From the NCBI RefSeq assembly GCF_000192435.1, contig NZ_AEUD01000014.1:1-64000 (forward strand): 64,000 bases of DNA, read 5' to 3'. Every line of letters starts with the position of its first letter. The first letter of the stretch is position 1. The DNA is from Gordonia neofelifaecis NRRL B-59395. Lineage in GTDB: Bacteria; Actinomycetota; Actinomycetes; Mycobacteriales; Mycobacteriaceae. Under the pieces are notes generated by a model, which did no database searches, was not told where the DNA came from, and was given only the letters and a program-made list of their open reading frames with translations. Below are positions 8,898 through 17,018 of the stretch, in pieces. The translations under genes and the position numbers were made by a program.

Positions 8898-9650
8898 ATG
8901 GCAGACCTCGACATCACCACCATCGACCACGGATCCACCAGGACCCACCTCGTGCACACCAGGTACGTGAACTGGGTGATCCTGCAATCCGACGACGGCG
9001 TCACCCTGGTGGACGGCGGCTATCCCGGCCACGCCGACGCCGTCGCCGAATCGCTGCGTCGCGTGGGCAGTGATCTGTCAGAGGTCCAGGCCGCGCTCCT
9101 CACGCATGCCCACGTCGACCACCTGGGCGGCCTCGCACAGATCGGCCGCACGCGGTCGTTCCCGGTGTACGCCGACCCGGCCGAGGTTGCGCATGCCCGA
9201 CGAGACTTCCTCGAACAGGCCGACGCGTCGACCATCGCGCCGATCGCGTACCGGCCGCGCGTGATGCGCTGGCTGCCGGGGGTGGTCCGGCTCGGCGCCC
9301 TCGACAAGGCCGGCATCGGCGACACCCAGCCGCTGGGCGACCTGTCGTTCCTGCCCGGCGCACCCAAGGCGGTCCCGACGCCCGGACACACCCGCGGTCA
9401 CAGCGCCTTCCTCGCGGGCGACGGGGAGGTCGTCATCACCGGCGATGCGCTGATCAGCGCCCATCCGACGACGAAGCGCCGCGGCCCGCAGTGTCTGGAC
9501 CACGTCTTCACCCACGACGTCGCCGCCAATGAAGCCGCGGTCGCCTCACTCCGCGACCTCGACGCCGTCGTCGTGATGCCCGGCCACGGCCCGATGCTGT
9601 GCGGCCGTGTCGGCGCGTTCGTCGACCAGGCGCTGAGCCGCCGGGACTGA
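8898..9650 (+). CDS. MBL-fold metallo-hydrolase
   Basis: A 250-residue metallo-beta-lactamase fold hydrolase. The metal site HAHVDHLGG (HxHxDH) near residues 72-80 is intact, and further ligands are in TPGHTRGH and VITGDAL. The late VMPGHGP strand is also typical of the family. The substrate is unknown; glyoxalase II-like thioesters or lactones are possible. It starts 4 nt after the aftA stop, so it may be co-transcribed. It is the first gene of the insert between aftA and embC. Confidence 0.85.
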   Translation: MADLDITTIDHGSTRTHLVHTRYVNWVILQSDDGVTLVDGGYPGHADAVAESLRRVGSDLSEVQAALLTHAHVDHLGGLAQIGRTRSFPVYADPAEVAHARRDFLEQADASTIAPIAYRPRVMRWLPGVVRLGALDKAGIGDTQPLGDLSFLPGAPKAVPTPGHTRGHSAFLAGDGEVVITGDALISAHPTTKRRGPQCLDHVFTHDVAANEAAVASLRDLDAVVVMPGHGPMLCGRVGAFVDQALSRRD

Positions 9651-9656
9651 ACGAGC

Positions 9657-9727
9657 AGAATCCGCGTAGCTCGCCGGTAGAAGCTGTGTTCTGGACACAG
9701 CTTCTACCGGCGGACTACGCGGATTCT
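9657..9727. terminator. 33-bp imperfect palindrome between convergent genes
   Basis: Arms 9657-9689 and 9695-9727 pair over 33 nt with two mismatches around the 5-nt loop TCTGG. It sits 6 nt after the MBL hydrolase stop and 11 nt from the helicase stop, so it can act on both strands. No U-tract. Confidence 0.75.
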
Positions 9728-9738
9728 CCAGGCGCGGA

Positions 9739-11238
9739 TCAGCCGCGCGGTGCTCCTGCCGGACGACTGGCCCGACGGCGCCGACGCGGAGCCGCCGCAC
9801 CGGTGTCGGCCTTGGCGCTCGACGAGCTGTAGACGGGCTTCGCCGCCGGACGCGAGGTCTGCTGCTCGCTCTGGCCCGACGCGGCCGCGGACCGACCGCG
9901 GCCCGAACCGGACCGTCCCGAGCCGGAGCCGCCGCGACGACCACCCGAACGACCGCCGGCCGAATGCCCGGCACTCGACCGCGCGCCGCCCTGCGACGAC
10001 CGCCTGCGGCCCTGGCCGCCCTGCTTCTTGGCCTGCTGCTGCGGAGCGGCGACCACCGGAGCCTCTCGGTACGGTGCGCGCTCGCCGACCAGCTCGTCGA
10101 CGACGTCGGACTGCGCGGTGACCTGCTGGCCCGGCACCTTGATCGCGGCCTTCTGCAGCAGCTTGCGCAGATCGCCCCACTGCTCGGGCAGACAGATCGT
10201 CACCACGTCGCCCGCCGAACCCGCGCGAGCGGTCCGGCCGGAACGGTGCAGGTAGGCCTTGTGCTCGGCGGGCGGATCCACGTGCACGACCAGCTCGACG
10301 CCGTCGACGTGGACGCCGCGCGCGGCCACGTCGGTCGCGACCAGAACCTTGGCGCCGTCGGGTGCCGCGAAGGAGGCGAGGTTACGGTCGCGCTGGGCCT
10401 GGGACAGATTGCCGTGGAGGTCGACGGCGGGGATGCCCTCGGCCGTCAGCTTCTTGGCGAGCTTCTTGGCCTGGTGCTTGGTCCGCGTGAACAGGATGCG
10501 ACGTCCGGTGCCGGAGGCGAGCTCCTTGACCAGCGCAGTCTTCTCGGTGGTCGAGGCCACGCGGAAGACGTGATGGGTCATCTGCGCGACCGGTGAGGTC
10601 GCGTCCTCCAGCGAATGGGTGACCGGCTTGGTGAGGAAGCGCTTCACCAGCTTGTCGACGCCGTTGTCGAGCGTCGCCGAGAACAGCAGCCGCTGGCCGC
10701 CCGCCGGGGTGGCCGCGAGGATGCGGGTGACGACAGGGAGGAAACCGAGGTCGGCCATGTGGTCGGCCTCGTCGAGCACGGTGATCTGCACGTCGTCGAG
10801 GCTGACGATGCGCTGACGCATCAGATCCTCGAGTCGTCCCGGGCAGGCGACGACGATGTCTGCGCCCGCGCGCAGGGCGGATTCCTGACGGGTCTGCTTG
10901 ACGCCGCCGAAGACGGTGGTCACACGCAGGCCGACGGCCGCGGCGAGCGGCTCCATCGCGGTCGCGATCTGAGTCGCGAGCTCGCGGGTCGGCGACAGCA
11001 CCAGAGCAGTCGGGCGGCCCGGCTTGCGGCGGACGCAGGCCTGCGCGAGACGGGTAACGAGCGGGACCGAGAAGGCCAGGGTCTTGCCCGAGCCGGTCTT
11101 GCCGCGGCCGAGGACGTCGCGGCCGGAGAGGGTGTCGGGGAGGGTCTTCTCCTGAATCGGGAACGGCGACGCCTTGCCCTCTGCGGTCAGGGCGTCGGCG
11201 ATGGGAGTGGGCACGCCGAGATCGGCGAACGTGGTCAT
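9739..11238 (-). CDS. DEAD-box RNA helicase with basic Gly/Arg/Ser-rich tail
   Basis: A 499-residue ATP-dependent RNA helicase, RhlE-like. Motifs in order: Q-motif region with FPIQEKTLP, Walker A GKTGSGKT, PTRELATQ, DEAD in VLDEADHM, SAT in LFSATL, and the C-terminal RecA motif HRSGRTARAG. The last ~120 residues are a low-complexity basic tail rich in Gln, Gly, Arg and Ser, likely an RNA-binding or condensate-forming region. The 5' leader is long (see 11239-11461), which suggests post-transcriptional or cold-linked control. Role: unwinding structured mRNA or rRNA. Confidence 0.93.
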   Translation of the reverse strand: MTTFADLGVPTPIADALTAEGKASPFPIQEKTLPDTLSGRDVLGRGKTGSGKTLAFSVPLVTRLAQACVRRKPGRPTALVLSPTRELATQIATAMEPLAAAVGLRVTTVFGGVKQTRQESALRAGADIVVACPGRLEDLMRQRIVSLDDVQITVLDEADHMADLGFLPVVTRILAATPAGGQRLLFSATLDNGVDKLVKRFLTKPVTHSLEDATSPVAQMTHHVFRVASTTEKTALVKELASGTGRRILFTRTKHQAKKLAKKLTAEGIPAVDLHGNLSQAQRDRNLASFAAPDGAKVLVATDVAARGVHVDGVELVVHVDPPAEHKAYLHRSGRTARAGSAGDVVTICLPEQWGDLRKLLQKAAIKVPGQQVTAQSDVVDELVGERAPYREAPVVAAPQQQAKKQGGQGRRRSSQGGARSSAGHSAGGRSGGRRGGSGSGRSGSGRGRSAAASGQSEQQTSRPAAKPVYSSSSAKADTGAAAPRRRRRASRPAGAPRG

Positions 11239-11461
11239 GAGGAAGAGCAGCCTTTACATGCGGGCATCCGCGCATGACACAGCAGTGCCACAGGCGGATT
11301 CAGGTGGCGAACACGCGCGTTTCGCGTGCCGGTTCGCCGTATGAAAGATTCGACGCACCCGCGAGCTTTCCGGGGTCTGCGTGAAGGCGTTCTACGACGC
11401 ACGGCGCATTTGCGCCGAATGGACGAGCATGCGTGCTGCACGCTCCGACCAGATCATCCTA
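11239..11461 (-). promoter_or_regulatory. long structured leader of the helicase gene
   Basis: A 257-nt gap separates aroQ from the helicase start. On the minus strand TAGGAT (11456-11461) could be a -10 box, giving a leader of about 210 nt. It contains short dyads, including CGGCGCA/TGCGCCG (11402-11417) and an imperfect dyad of GGCGAAC with GTTCGCC near 11308-11340. No small ORF with a clear ribosome site was evident. Promoter position is a guess from one motif. Confidence 0.3.
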
Positions 11462-11495
11462 CGGCATGCGCCGAGAGAAGACGTGAACGTGCAGG

Positions 11496-11948
11496 TCAGC
11501 GCGCTGCCAGTGCGACGATCCGCCGTACCGCGAACTCGTATCCGGCGATTCCGCAGCCCGCGATCACGCCGGAGGCGATCGGTGAGACGTACGAGTGATG
11601 CCGGAACGGCTCGCGCGCGTGGACATTGCTGATGTGGACTTCGACGATCGGCACCTCAGGCACCACGAGGGCGTCGGCCAGCGCGACCGAAGTATGCGTC
11701 CAGCCGCCCGGGTTGATGACGATCCCGCTGATCTCCCCGCGCGCGGCTTGGATCGCGTCGATCATCTCGCCCTCGTGATTGGTCTGCATCGCCCGCACCG
11801 CGAGGCCGTAGTCGGCGGCCGTGCGGGTGGCGAGATCGACGACGTCGTCGAGGGTGTCGGCGCCGTAGACCTCCGGCTGCCGGACACCGAGCATGTTCAG
11901 GTTCGGGCCGTTGAGCAGCAGGATCGGGAGCGCGGCGGTCTCGGGCAT
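11496..11948 (-). CDS. aroQ: type II 3-dehydroquinate dehydratase
   Basis: A 150-residue dodecamer-forming enzyme of the shikimate pathway that dehydrates 3-dehydroquinate to 3-dehydroshikimate. Signatures are LLLNGPNLNMLGVRQPEVYG with the catalytic Tyr, the lid Arg, QTNHEGEMID, INPGGWTHTSVAL and VEVHISNVHAREPFRHHS with the catalytic His. Full length. TAGAGT lies 6 nt before the ATG on this strand, so leaderless. It stands alone, without other aro genes, within the insert between aftA and embC. Confidence 0.95.
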   Translation of the reverse strand: MPETAALPILLLNGPNLNMLGVRQPEVYGADTLDDVVDLATRTAADYGLAVRAMQTNHEGEMIDAIQAARGEISGIVINPGGWTHTSVALADALVVPEVPIVEVHISNVHAREPFRHHSYVSPIASGVIAGCGIAGYEFAVRRIVALAAR

Positions 11949-11957
11949 GCCTGAACT

Positions 11958-12392
11958 CTACTTGCCGGAGTCGGCGGCGGACGGCTCCGACGCGGGCTTC
12001 GCCAGGCCACGGAGCGCCGCGCCGATCGACTCCGGCAGGGGCCGTGACTTCTCGGCGTCGGTGTCGACGTTCACGTACACGAGCAGTACCTCGTTGATCG
12101 GCTCGCCGTCGCGACTCATCGCGAACCGCAGGGTGAAGCTGCTGCGGCCGACGGAGACGCAGGTGACGTCGACGTCGAGGAGATCGTCGAACCTGGCCGG
12201 CCGCGAGAAGGTGATCTCGGCTTTGACCACCGACGGGTCGAGTCCTTCGTCGAGCAGGTCGGGATAGGGATGTCCGATCGCCCGGAAGTACTCGGTCATC
12301 GCCACATCGGCCATCTCGAGGTACCGCGCGTTGAACATGAACGCCTGGGTGTCGGTCTCGTGATACCGGACTCGATGCTGATAGACGATCAC
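11958..12392 (-). CDS. hotdog-fold acyl-CoA thioesterase (YbgC/4-HBT type)
   Basis: About 144 residues. RVRYHETDTQAFMFNARYL matches the 4-hydroxybenzoyl-CoA thioesterase active-site segment, with the Asp in ETDTQ. It likely hydrolyses acyl-CoA in the cytosol; chain specificity is unknown. The C-terminus is an Ala/Ser-rich tail. The frame is open up to 12536, but AGGAG lies 5 nt before the GTG at 12392, so I place the start there; an ATG at 12407 is the alternative. It ends 9 nt before aroQ begins on the same strand, so the two may be cotranscribed, although aroQ also has its own -10. Confidence 0.8.
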   Translation of the reverse strand: MIVYQHRVRYHETDTQAFMFNARYLEMADVAMTEYFRAIGHPYPDLLDEGLDPSVVKAEITFSRPARFDDLLDVDVTCVSVGRSSFTLRFAMSRDGEPINEVLLVYVNVDTDAEKSRPLPESIGAALRGLAKPASEPSAADSGK

Positions 12393-12528
12393 GTGCGCTC
12401 CTGACATCTGCGGGCCGATTCGTACCACCCGATACTGCCGGACGGGCCCGCGGTTTCCGATTCTGGTAGGGGTGGAGGCGGTCCAACACGCGGGCCGTCC
12501 GGCCCGCCGAAATCGGAGGGAGGATTCC

Positions 12529-13470
12529 TTGACCACCGCGCGGAGTACCTACGAGGCCGTCGACGATCGCTACCCATCGCGACTCGACGCCCGTCTCACC
12601 GACGCCAGTTCGACTGTGCCGCGACCCGATCCGACGGTGTGGGGACACAGATCGGGGCCGTTCTCGGCAGCGGACCTCACCGCATACGAGAAGAACGGAT
12701 TCCATATAGAGGACGGCCTGCTGTCCTCTTCCCAGGTTCGCGAGTGCTGGTCCGAGTTCGATCGGATGGCCACCGATCCCGCGCTCGGAGACAGTGAGCT
12801 GTTGGTCCGCGAGCGGGGTTCGGGCGCCATCCGCTCCATCTTCCGGGTGCACCGGGTGAGCCCGCTGTTCGACGCACTGGCGCGGACCCCGCGGATCCTC
12901 GACCGCGCCCGCCAGATCCTCGGGTCGGAGGTCTACATCCATCAGTCCCGGATCAACGCGATGCCGGGCATGGCGGGCACCGGATTCTACTGGCATTCGG
13001 ATTTCGAGACGTGGCACGCGGAGGACGGACTGCCTGCACCGAGGACGGTCAGCCTGTCGATCGCGCTCACCGACAACTATCCGTTCAACGGCGGCCTGAT
13101 GCTCATGCCGGGTGCCCACCGCACGTTCGTGCCGTGCGTCGGCGCCACTCCCGACGGCAACTTCCGCGAGTCGCTGCAGGAGCAGCGGGTCGGAGTCCCG
13201 GCGGTCGATGTGATCACCGATCTCGGCTACGAGTTCGGCATCGATCAGTTCACCGGAGACGCGGGCGCCGGACTGTTCTTCGACGCGAACTCGATGCACG
13301 CCTCCGGGAACAACATCTCGCCGTTCCCGCGCGCGAATGTGTTCCTCGTGTTCAACAGTGTCGAGAACGCGCCGCGCGCCCCGTTCGGGGGAACTGCGCC
13401 TCGACCGGCCCACCTCGCGGAACCGGAGCCCGTCCCGTTGACACCGCTTCCCGACTCCCCGTTCGCCTGA
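12529..13470 (+). CDS. ectD: ectoine hydroxylase EctD (orphan)
   Basis: A 313-residue non-heme Fe(II)/2-oxoglutarate dioxygenase of the PhyH/EctD family that turns ectoine into 5-hydroxyectoine. The EctD fingerprint FYWHSDFETWHAEDGLP is intact, with iron ligands His156 and Asp158; the third ligand is His257 in NSMHASGNN. LTDNYPFNGGLMLMPGAHR is also family-typical. Start is TTG, 5 nt after GGAGG; the frame extends further upstream but without a site. No ectA, ectB or ectC lies in the window, so ectoine would have to be imported or made elsewhere. Other PhyH functions are possible but less likely. Confidence 0.85.
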   Translation: MTTARSTYEAVDDRYPSRLDARLTDASSTVPRPDPTVWGHRSGPFSAADLTAYEKNGFHIEDGLLSSSQVRECWSEFDRMATDPALGDSELLVRERGSGAIRSIFRVHRVSPLFDALARTPRILDRARQILGSEVYIHQSRINAMPGMAGTGFYWHSDFETWHAEDGLPAPRTVSLSIALTDNYPFNGGLMLMPGAHRTFVPCVGATPDGNFRESLQEQRVGVPAVDVITDLGYEFGIDQFTGDAGAGLFFDANSMHASGNNISPFPRANVFLVFNSVENAPRAPFGGTAPRPAHLAEPEPVPLTPLPDSPFA

Positions 13471-13483
13471 CACCGACCACATC

Positions 13484-13508
13484 GGACCCGTCCGACGTCG
13501 ACGGGTCC
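13484..13508 (+). terminator. stem-loop after ectD
   Basis: Perfect 9-bp arms GGACCCGTC (13484-13492) and GACGGGTCC (13500-13508), with outer ACACCG/CGGTGT able to pair further. It lies 14 nt after the ectD stop. No U-tract. Confidence 0.55.
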
Positions 13509-13613
13509 GGTGTCCGTCGAGCCATCTGGGGCCCGCCGGGAGCCTGCGACGCACGAATCATGCGCCCGGCTGACCCCCGGTCACCACCGACCGCCCGGCT
13601 AGGATGACGACCT

Positions 13614-16600
13614 GTGCCAGCTTTCACCGTCCGCCGAGCTCAGATAATCGCAATCGTCACCGGCGTTCTGGGCGTCCTGCTGGCCCTGGCCACCCCGTTG
13701 CTGCCGGTGAAGCAGACCGTCGCGCAGGTGAGCTGGCCGCAGAACGGCACGGTCGAGTCCGTCGCGGTCCCGCTGTTCTCGTACTCCCCCGTCGAGCTGA
13801 GCGTCGATATCCCGTGCTCCGCGGTGAACTCGCTGCCCGCAGGCAAGTCCGTCCTGCTGTCGACCACGTCGCCGTCCGCCCCCAAGGCAGCCGACCGTGG
13901 ACTGTTCGTCCGGGTGACGGGCACCGAGAAGCCCAGCGTCGAGGTCGTGACGCGCAACATCCCGATCCTGTCCGCACCGCTGAGCGACGTCCGGTCCGGT
14001 GCCTGCGATGAGATCCAGGTGCGCGCGGCGTCCGACGAGGTCAGCGCCGAGTTCACCGGCCTCACCAATGCGTCCGGCAAGCCGCTGAAGGGTGCCACCG
14101 GATCCGACGGCGTGCCCGGCGGCGACCAGCGCCCGCAGGTCACTGGACTGTTCACGCAGCTCACCGGCCCCGCGTCGGCCATGCCCGGCCTCGACGCCCA
14201 CATGGTGATCGACTCGCGCTACAGCACCGCGCCGACCCTGACGAAGTGGCTGGCGATCGTGATCGGCGTGCTGTGCACCCTGATCTCCCTGATCGCGCTC
14301 GGCCGGCTCGACGCGACCGACCGGCGCGGGCACCGGCGGATCTTCCCGGCTCGCTGGTGGCGGCTGAACCCGCGCGACTACACGGTGATCGGACTGCTGA
14401 TCGTGTGGCACATGATCGGCCCCAACACCTCCGACGACGGCTACCTGATGACGATGTCGCGGGTGGCGCAGAACAGCGACTACACCGCGAACTACTTCCG
14501 GTGGTTCGGCGCGCCCGAGTCACCGTTCGGCTGGTACTACGAGGTCTTCGGCCTACTCAGCCACGTCACCGTCGCCAGCCCGTGGATGCGATTGCCCGCT
14601 CTGGCCTGCGGAATCATCAGCTGGCTGATCATCAGCCACGAGGTGATCCCGCGGTTGGGCCGCGCCGCCCGGATCCGGCCCGCCGTTCCGTGGACGGCGG
14701 CCGCGGTCTTCCTGGTCGCCTGGTTCCCCTTCAACAACGGTCTTCGGCCCGAACCGATCATCTGTCTCGGCGCACTGCTGACCTGGTGCTCGGTGGAACG
14801 CGCCATCGCGACCGGGCGACTGCTGCCCGCCGCCGTGGCCTGCGCGGCCGGTGCCTTCAGCATCGCCGCCGGCCCGACCGGCGTGCTGGCGATCGCCGCG
14901 CTCGTGGCGGGCGCGCGACCGATGTTCCTGGCCCTGCGCAGGCGAGCCATCGACGTCGACGGGATCACCGGCCGCGGTCGCCTCCAGGCATATGCGAGCC
15001 TGCTCGCGCCGATCGCCGCGGCGGGCACCTTCGTGGTCTTCGTCGTCTTCTCGAACCTCACGCTGCGCTCCTTCAGCGAGGCGTCGACCATGAAGACGGC
15101 TCTCGGACCATCTCTGAACTGGTACAACGAGATCGATCGTTACTCATCGCTGTTCGCGTTCTCGGCCGACGGCAGCATCGCCCGCCGCTTCGCGGTGCTC
15201 GCCATGGTCCTCGGCATGACGGTCGCCGGGGCCGTGCTGATCCGGAAGTCGCGAATCCCGGGCACCGCGCTCGGCCCGGCTCGGCGCATCGTCGGCATCA
15301 CCTTCGGCTCGCTGCTGTTCCTGATGTTCACCCCGACCAAGTGGACGCATCACTTCGGGGTGTTCGCCGGACTCGCCGCCGCCCTCGCCGCACTCGCCAC
15401 GATCGCCGCGAGCGCCCAGGCCACCCACTCCCGTCGCAACCGGACGATCTTCGGCGCGCTGGTGCTGTTCGTCGCAGCGTTGGCGATGACCGCGCCCAAC
15501 TCCTACTACTACGCATCGGCCTGGGGCATGCCCTGGGGCACCGCACAGGTGACGATAGGCAGCGTGCCGCTCGGGGACGCGCTTCTGTACGCCGCGCTGG
15601 CGCTGCTCTGCCTCGCGCTGTGGTTCCACTTCCGCGAGCCGTTCACCGGCACCGATCCCCATCCGGCGCCGCCCGCGCATCCGTCGCGGCTGCGACGGTC
15701 TGCCACCGGGACCACCCGTTTCATCGCGGCCGCACCGCTCGGGATCGTCGCGGGCGTGCTCGTCGTGTTCCTGATCGGGACCGCGGCGATGGCCGGCGTG
15801 CACCAGAGCGACTCCTTCTCGGTGCCGCGGTCCAACTTCGCCGCGCTGGCGGGCAAGCCCTGTGCGATGGCAGACAAGGTCCTGGTGGAGACCGATCCGA
15901 GCCGATTCCAGCTCAGCGCGGTCGACGCCACCCTCACCGACCCGCTGGCCGGATCGCCGACGCACTCGCGACCGGACTCCGACCGCGGCCCGACCAGCGG
16001 CTTCACTCCCGACGGCATCCCCGACGAGGTCGAGACCAAGGCCTCGTCCGGATCGCTGGGCGTCCTCGCCCGCGACGCCGCCTACGATCCCGACCTGCTG
16101 ATCGCGAACAGCGGCGGCACCGGCGGCGGCACCACCGACACGGCAGGCGTCAACGGCAGCCACGCCCAGCTCCCGTTCGAGCTCGATCCGGCGCGGACAC
16201 CGGTGATGGGCAGCTACAACGCGGACGAGCAGACGCCGTCGTCCCTGACGTCCGGCTGGTATCGCCTGCCCGCGGACTACAAGGACCATCCGCTGATCAC
16301 CCTGTCGGCCGCAGGGATCTACGCGCCGCAGAATCTGAAGCTGGAATACACCGACCAGGTACTGACGCCGGGGGTCGAGGACGACGACATCGCCTCCAGC
16401 GGCTCGATCGGCCTGATCGACCCGGGACCGCGCCCGTCGTGGCGGAATGTGCGGATCGACACGGCGTCACTGCCGGATGATCTGACGGCGGTCCGCATCG
16501 CGGCGACCGACAACGACCTGGCGAAGGACCACTTCATCGTGGTCACTCCGCCACGACTGCCCGAGATGACGACCCTGCAGCAGACGGTCGGCAGCTCCGA

Positions 16601-16943
16601 TCCGACGCATGTCGACTGGACCTCCGGTCTCGTGGCGCCGTGCCAGCGCCCGTTCAACTTCCACGCGGGCGTCGCTGAGATCCCGAAGTGGCGCGTACGC
16701 CCGGGCGCCGATCTGGCCGCCGCGGTGAGCGCGTGGCAGGGGTCGCTCGGCGGCGGGCCGCTCGGCTGGCTCGAAGTCTCCCAGCGTGCCGACACGATCG
16801 CGACTTATCTCAGCGACGACATCGGCCGCGACTGGGGCGCGCTCGAGCGGTACACCCCGTACGACGAGACGGTGCCCGCCCAGATCGACTACAGCGAGGT
16901 GGTCCGCAGCGGACTGTGGAGCCCGGCGCCGATCAGGTACTGA
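13614..16943 (+). CDS. embC: EmbC-type arabinosyltransferase
   Basis: A 1109-residue GT-C arabinofuranosyltransferase (GT53). Layout: N-terminal helix, extracytoplasmic jelly-roll domain (about 25-200), multi-helix membrane core (about 205-700), then a C-terminal carbohydrate-binding region. The catalytic loop NTSDDGYLMTMSR holds Asp274/Asp275. It uses decaprenyl-phosphoryl-arabinose; EmbC extends lipoarabinomannan arabinan in mycobacteria. Assignment as embC rests on position before embA and embB. TAGGAT lies 8 nt before the GTG, so it likely has its own leaderless promoter. Met281 occupies the position equivalent to EmbB Met306 of M. tuberculosis. Confidence 0.9.
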   Translation: MPAFTVRRAQIIAIVTGVLGVLLALATPLLPVKQTVAQVSWPQNGTVESVAVPLFSYSPVELSVDIPCSAVNSLPAGKSVLLSTTSPSAPKAADRGLFVRVTGTEKPSVEVVTRNIPILSAPLSDVRSGACDEIQVRAASDEVSAEFTGLTNASGKPLKGATGSDGVPGGDQRPQVTGLFTQLTGPASAMPGLDAHMVIDSRYSTAPTLTKWLAIVIGVLCTLISLIALGRLDATDRRGHRRIFPARWWRLNPRDYTVIGLLIVWHMIGPNTSDDGYLMTMSRVAQNSDYTANYFRWFGAPESPFGWYYEVFGLLSHVTVASPWMRLPALACGIISWLIISHEVIPRLGRAARIRPAVPWTAAAVFLVAWFPFNNGLRPEPIICLGALLTWCSVERAIATGRLLPAAVACAAGAFSIAAGPTGVLAIAALVAGARPMFLALRRRAIDVDGITGRGRLQAYASLLAPIAAAGTFVVFVVFSNLTLRSFSEASTMKTALGPSLNWYNEIDRYSSLFAFSADGSIARRFAVLAMVLGMTVAGAVLIRKSRIPGTALGPARRIVGITFGSLLFLMFTPTKWTHHFGVFAGLAAALAALATIAASAQATHSRRNRTIFGALVLFVAALAMTAPNSYYYASAWGMPWGTAQVTIGSVPLGDALLYAALALLCLALWFHFREPFTGTDPHPAPPAHPSRLRRSATGTTRFIAAAPLGIVAGVLVVFLIGTAAMAGVHQSDSFSVPRSNFAALAGKPCAMADKVLVETDPSRFQLSAVDATLTDPLAGSPTHSRPDSDRGPTSGFTPDGIPDEVETKASSGSLGVLARDAAYDPDLLIANSGGTGGGTTDTAGVNGSHAQLPFELDPARTPVMGSYNADEQTPSSLTSGWYRLPADYKDHPLITLSAAGIYAPQNLKLEYTDQVLTPGVEDDDIASSGSIGLIDPGPRPSWRNVRIDTASLPDDLTAVRIAATDNDLAKDHFIVVTPPRLPEMTTLQQTVGSSDPTHVDWTSGLVAPCQRPFNFHAGVAEIPKWRVRPGADLAAAVSAWQGSLGGGPLGWLEVSQRADTIATYLSDDIGRDWGALERYTPYDETVPAQIDYSEVVRSGLWSPAPIRY

Positions 16944-17018
16944 CCGTATCGGCCGAATCCGGCATACCGCACTCTCCGTTTGGGTCGTTCCGCGCCGGGT
17001 CGACTAACGTCATAGGGC

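Noticed and set aside
11656-13554. Minus-strand 632-codon frame across aroQ, the thioesterase and ectD
   Set aside because: Crosses three recognisable genes in other frames and shows no domain.
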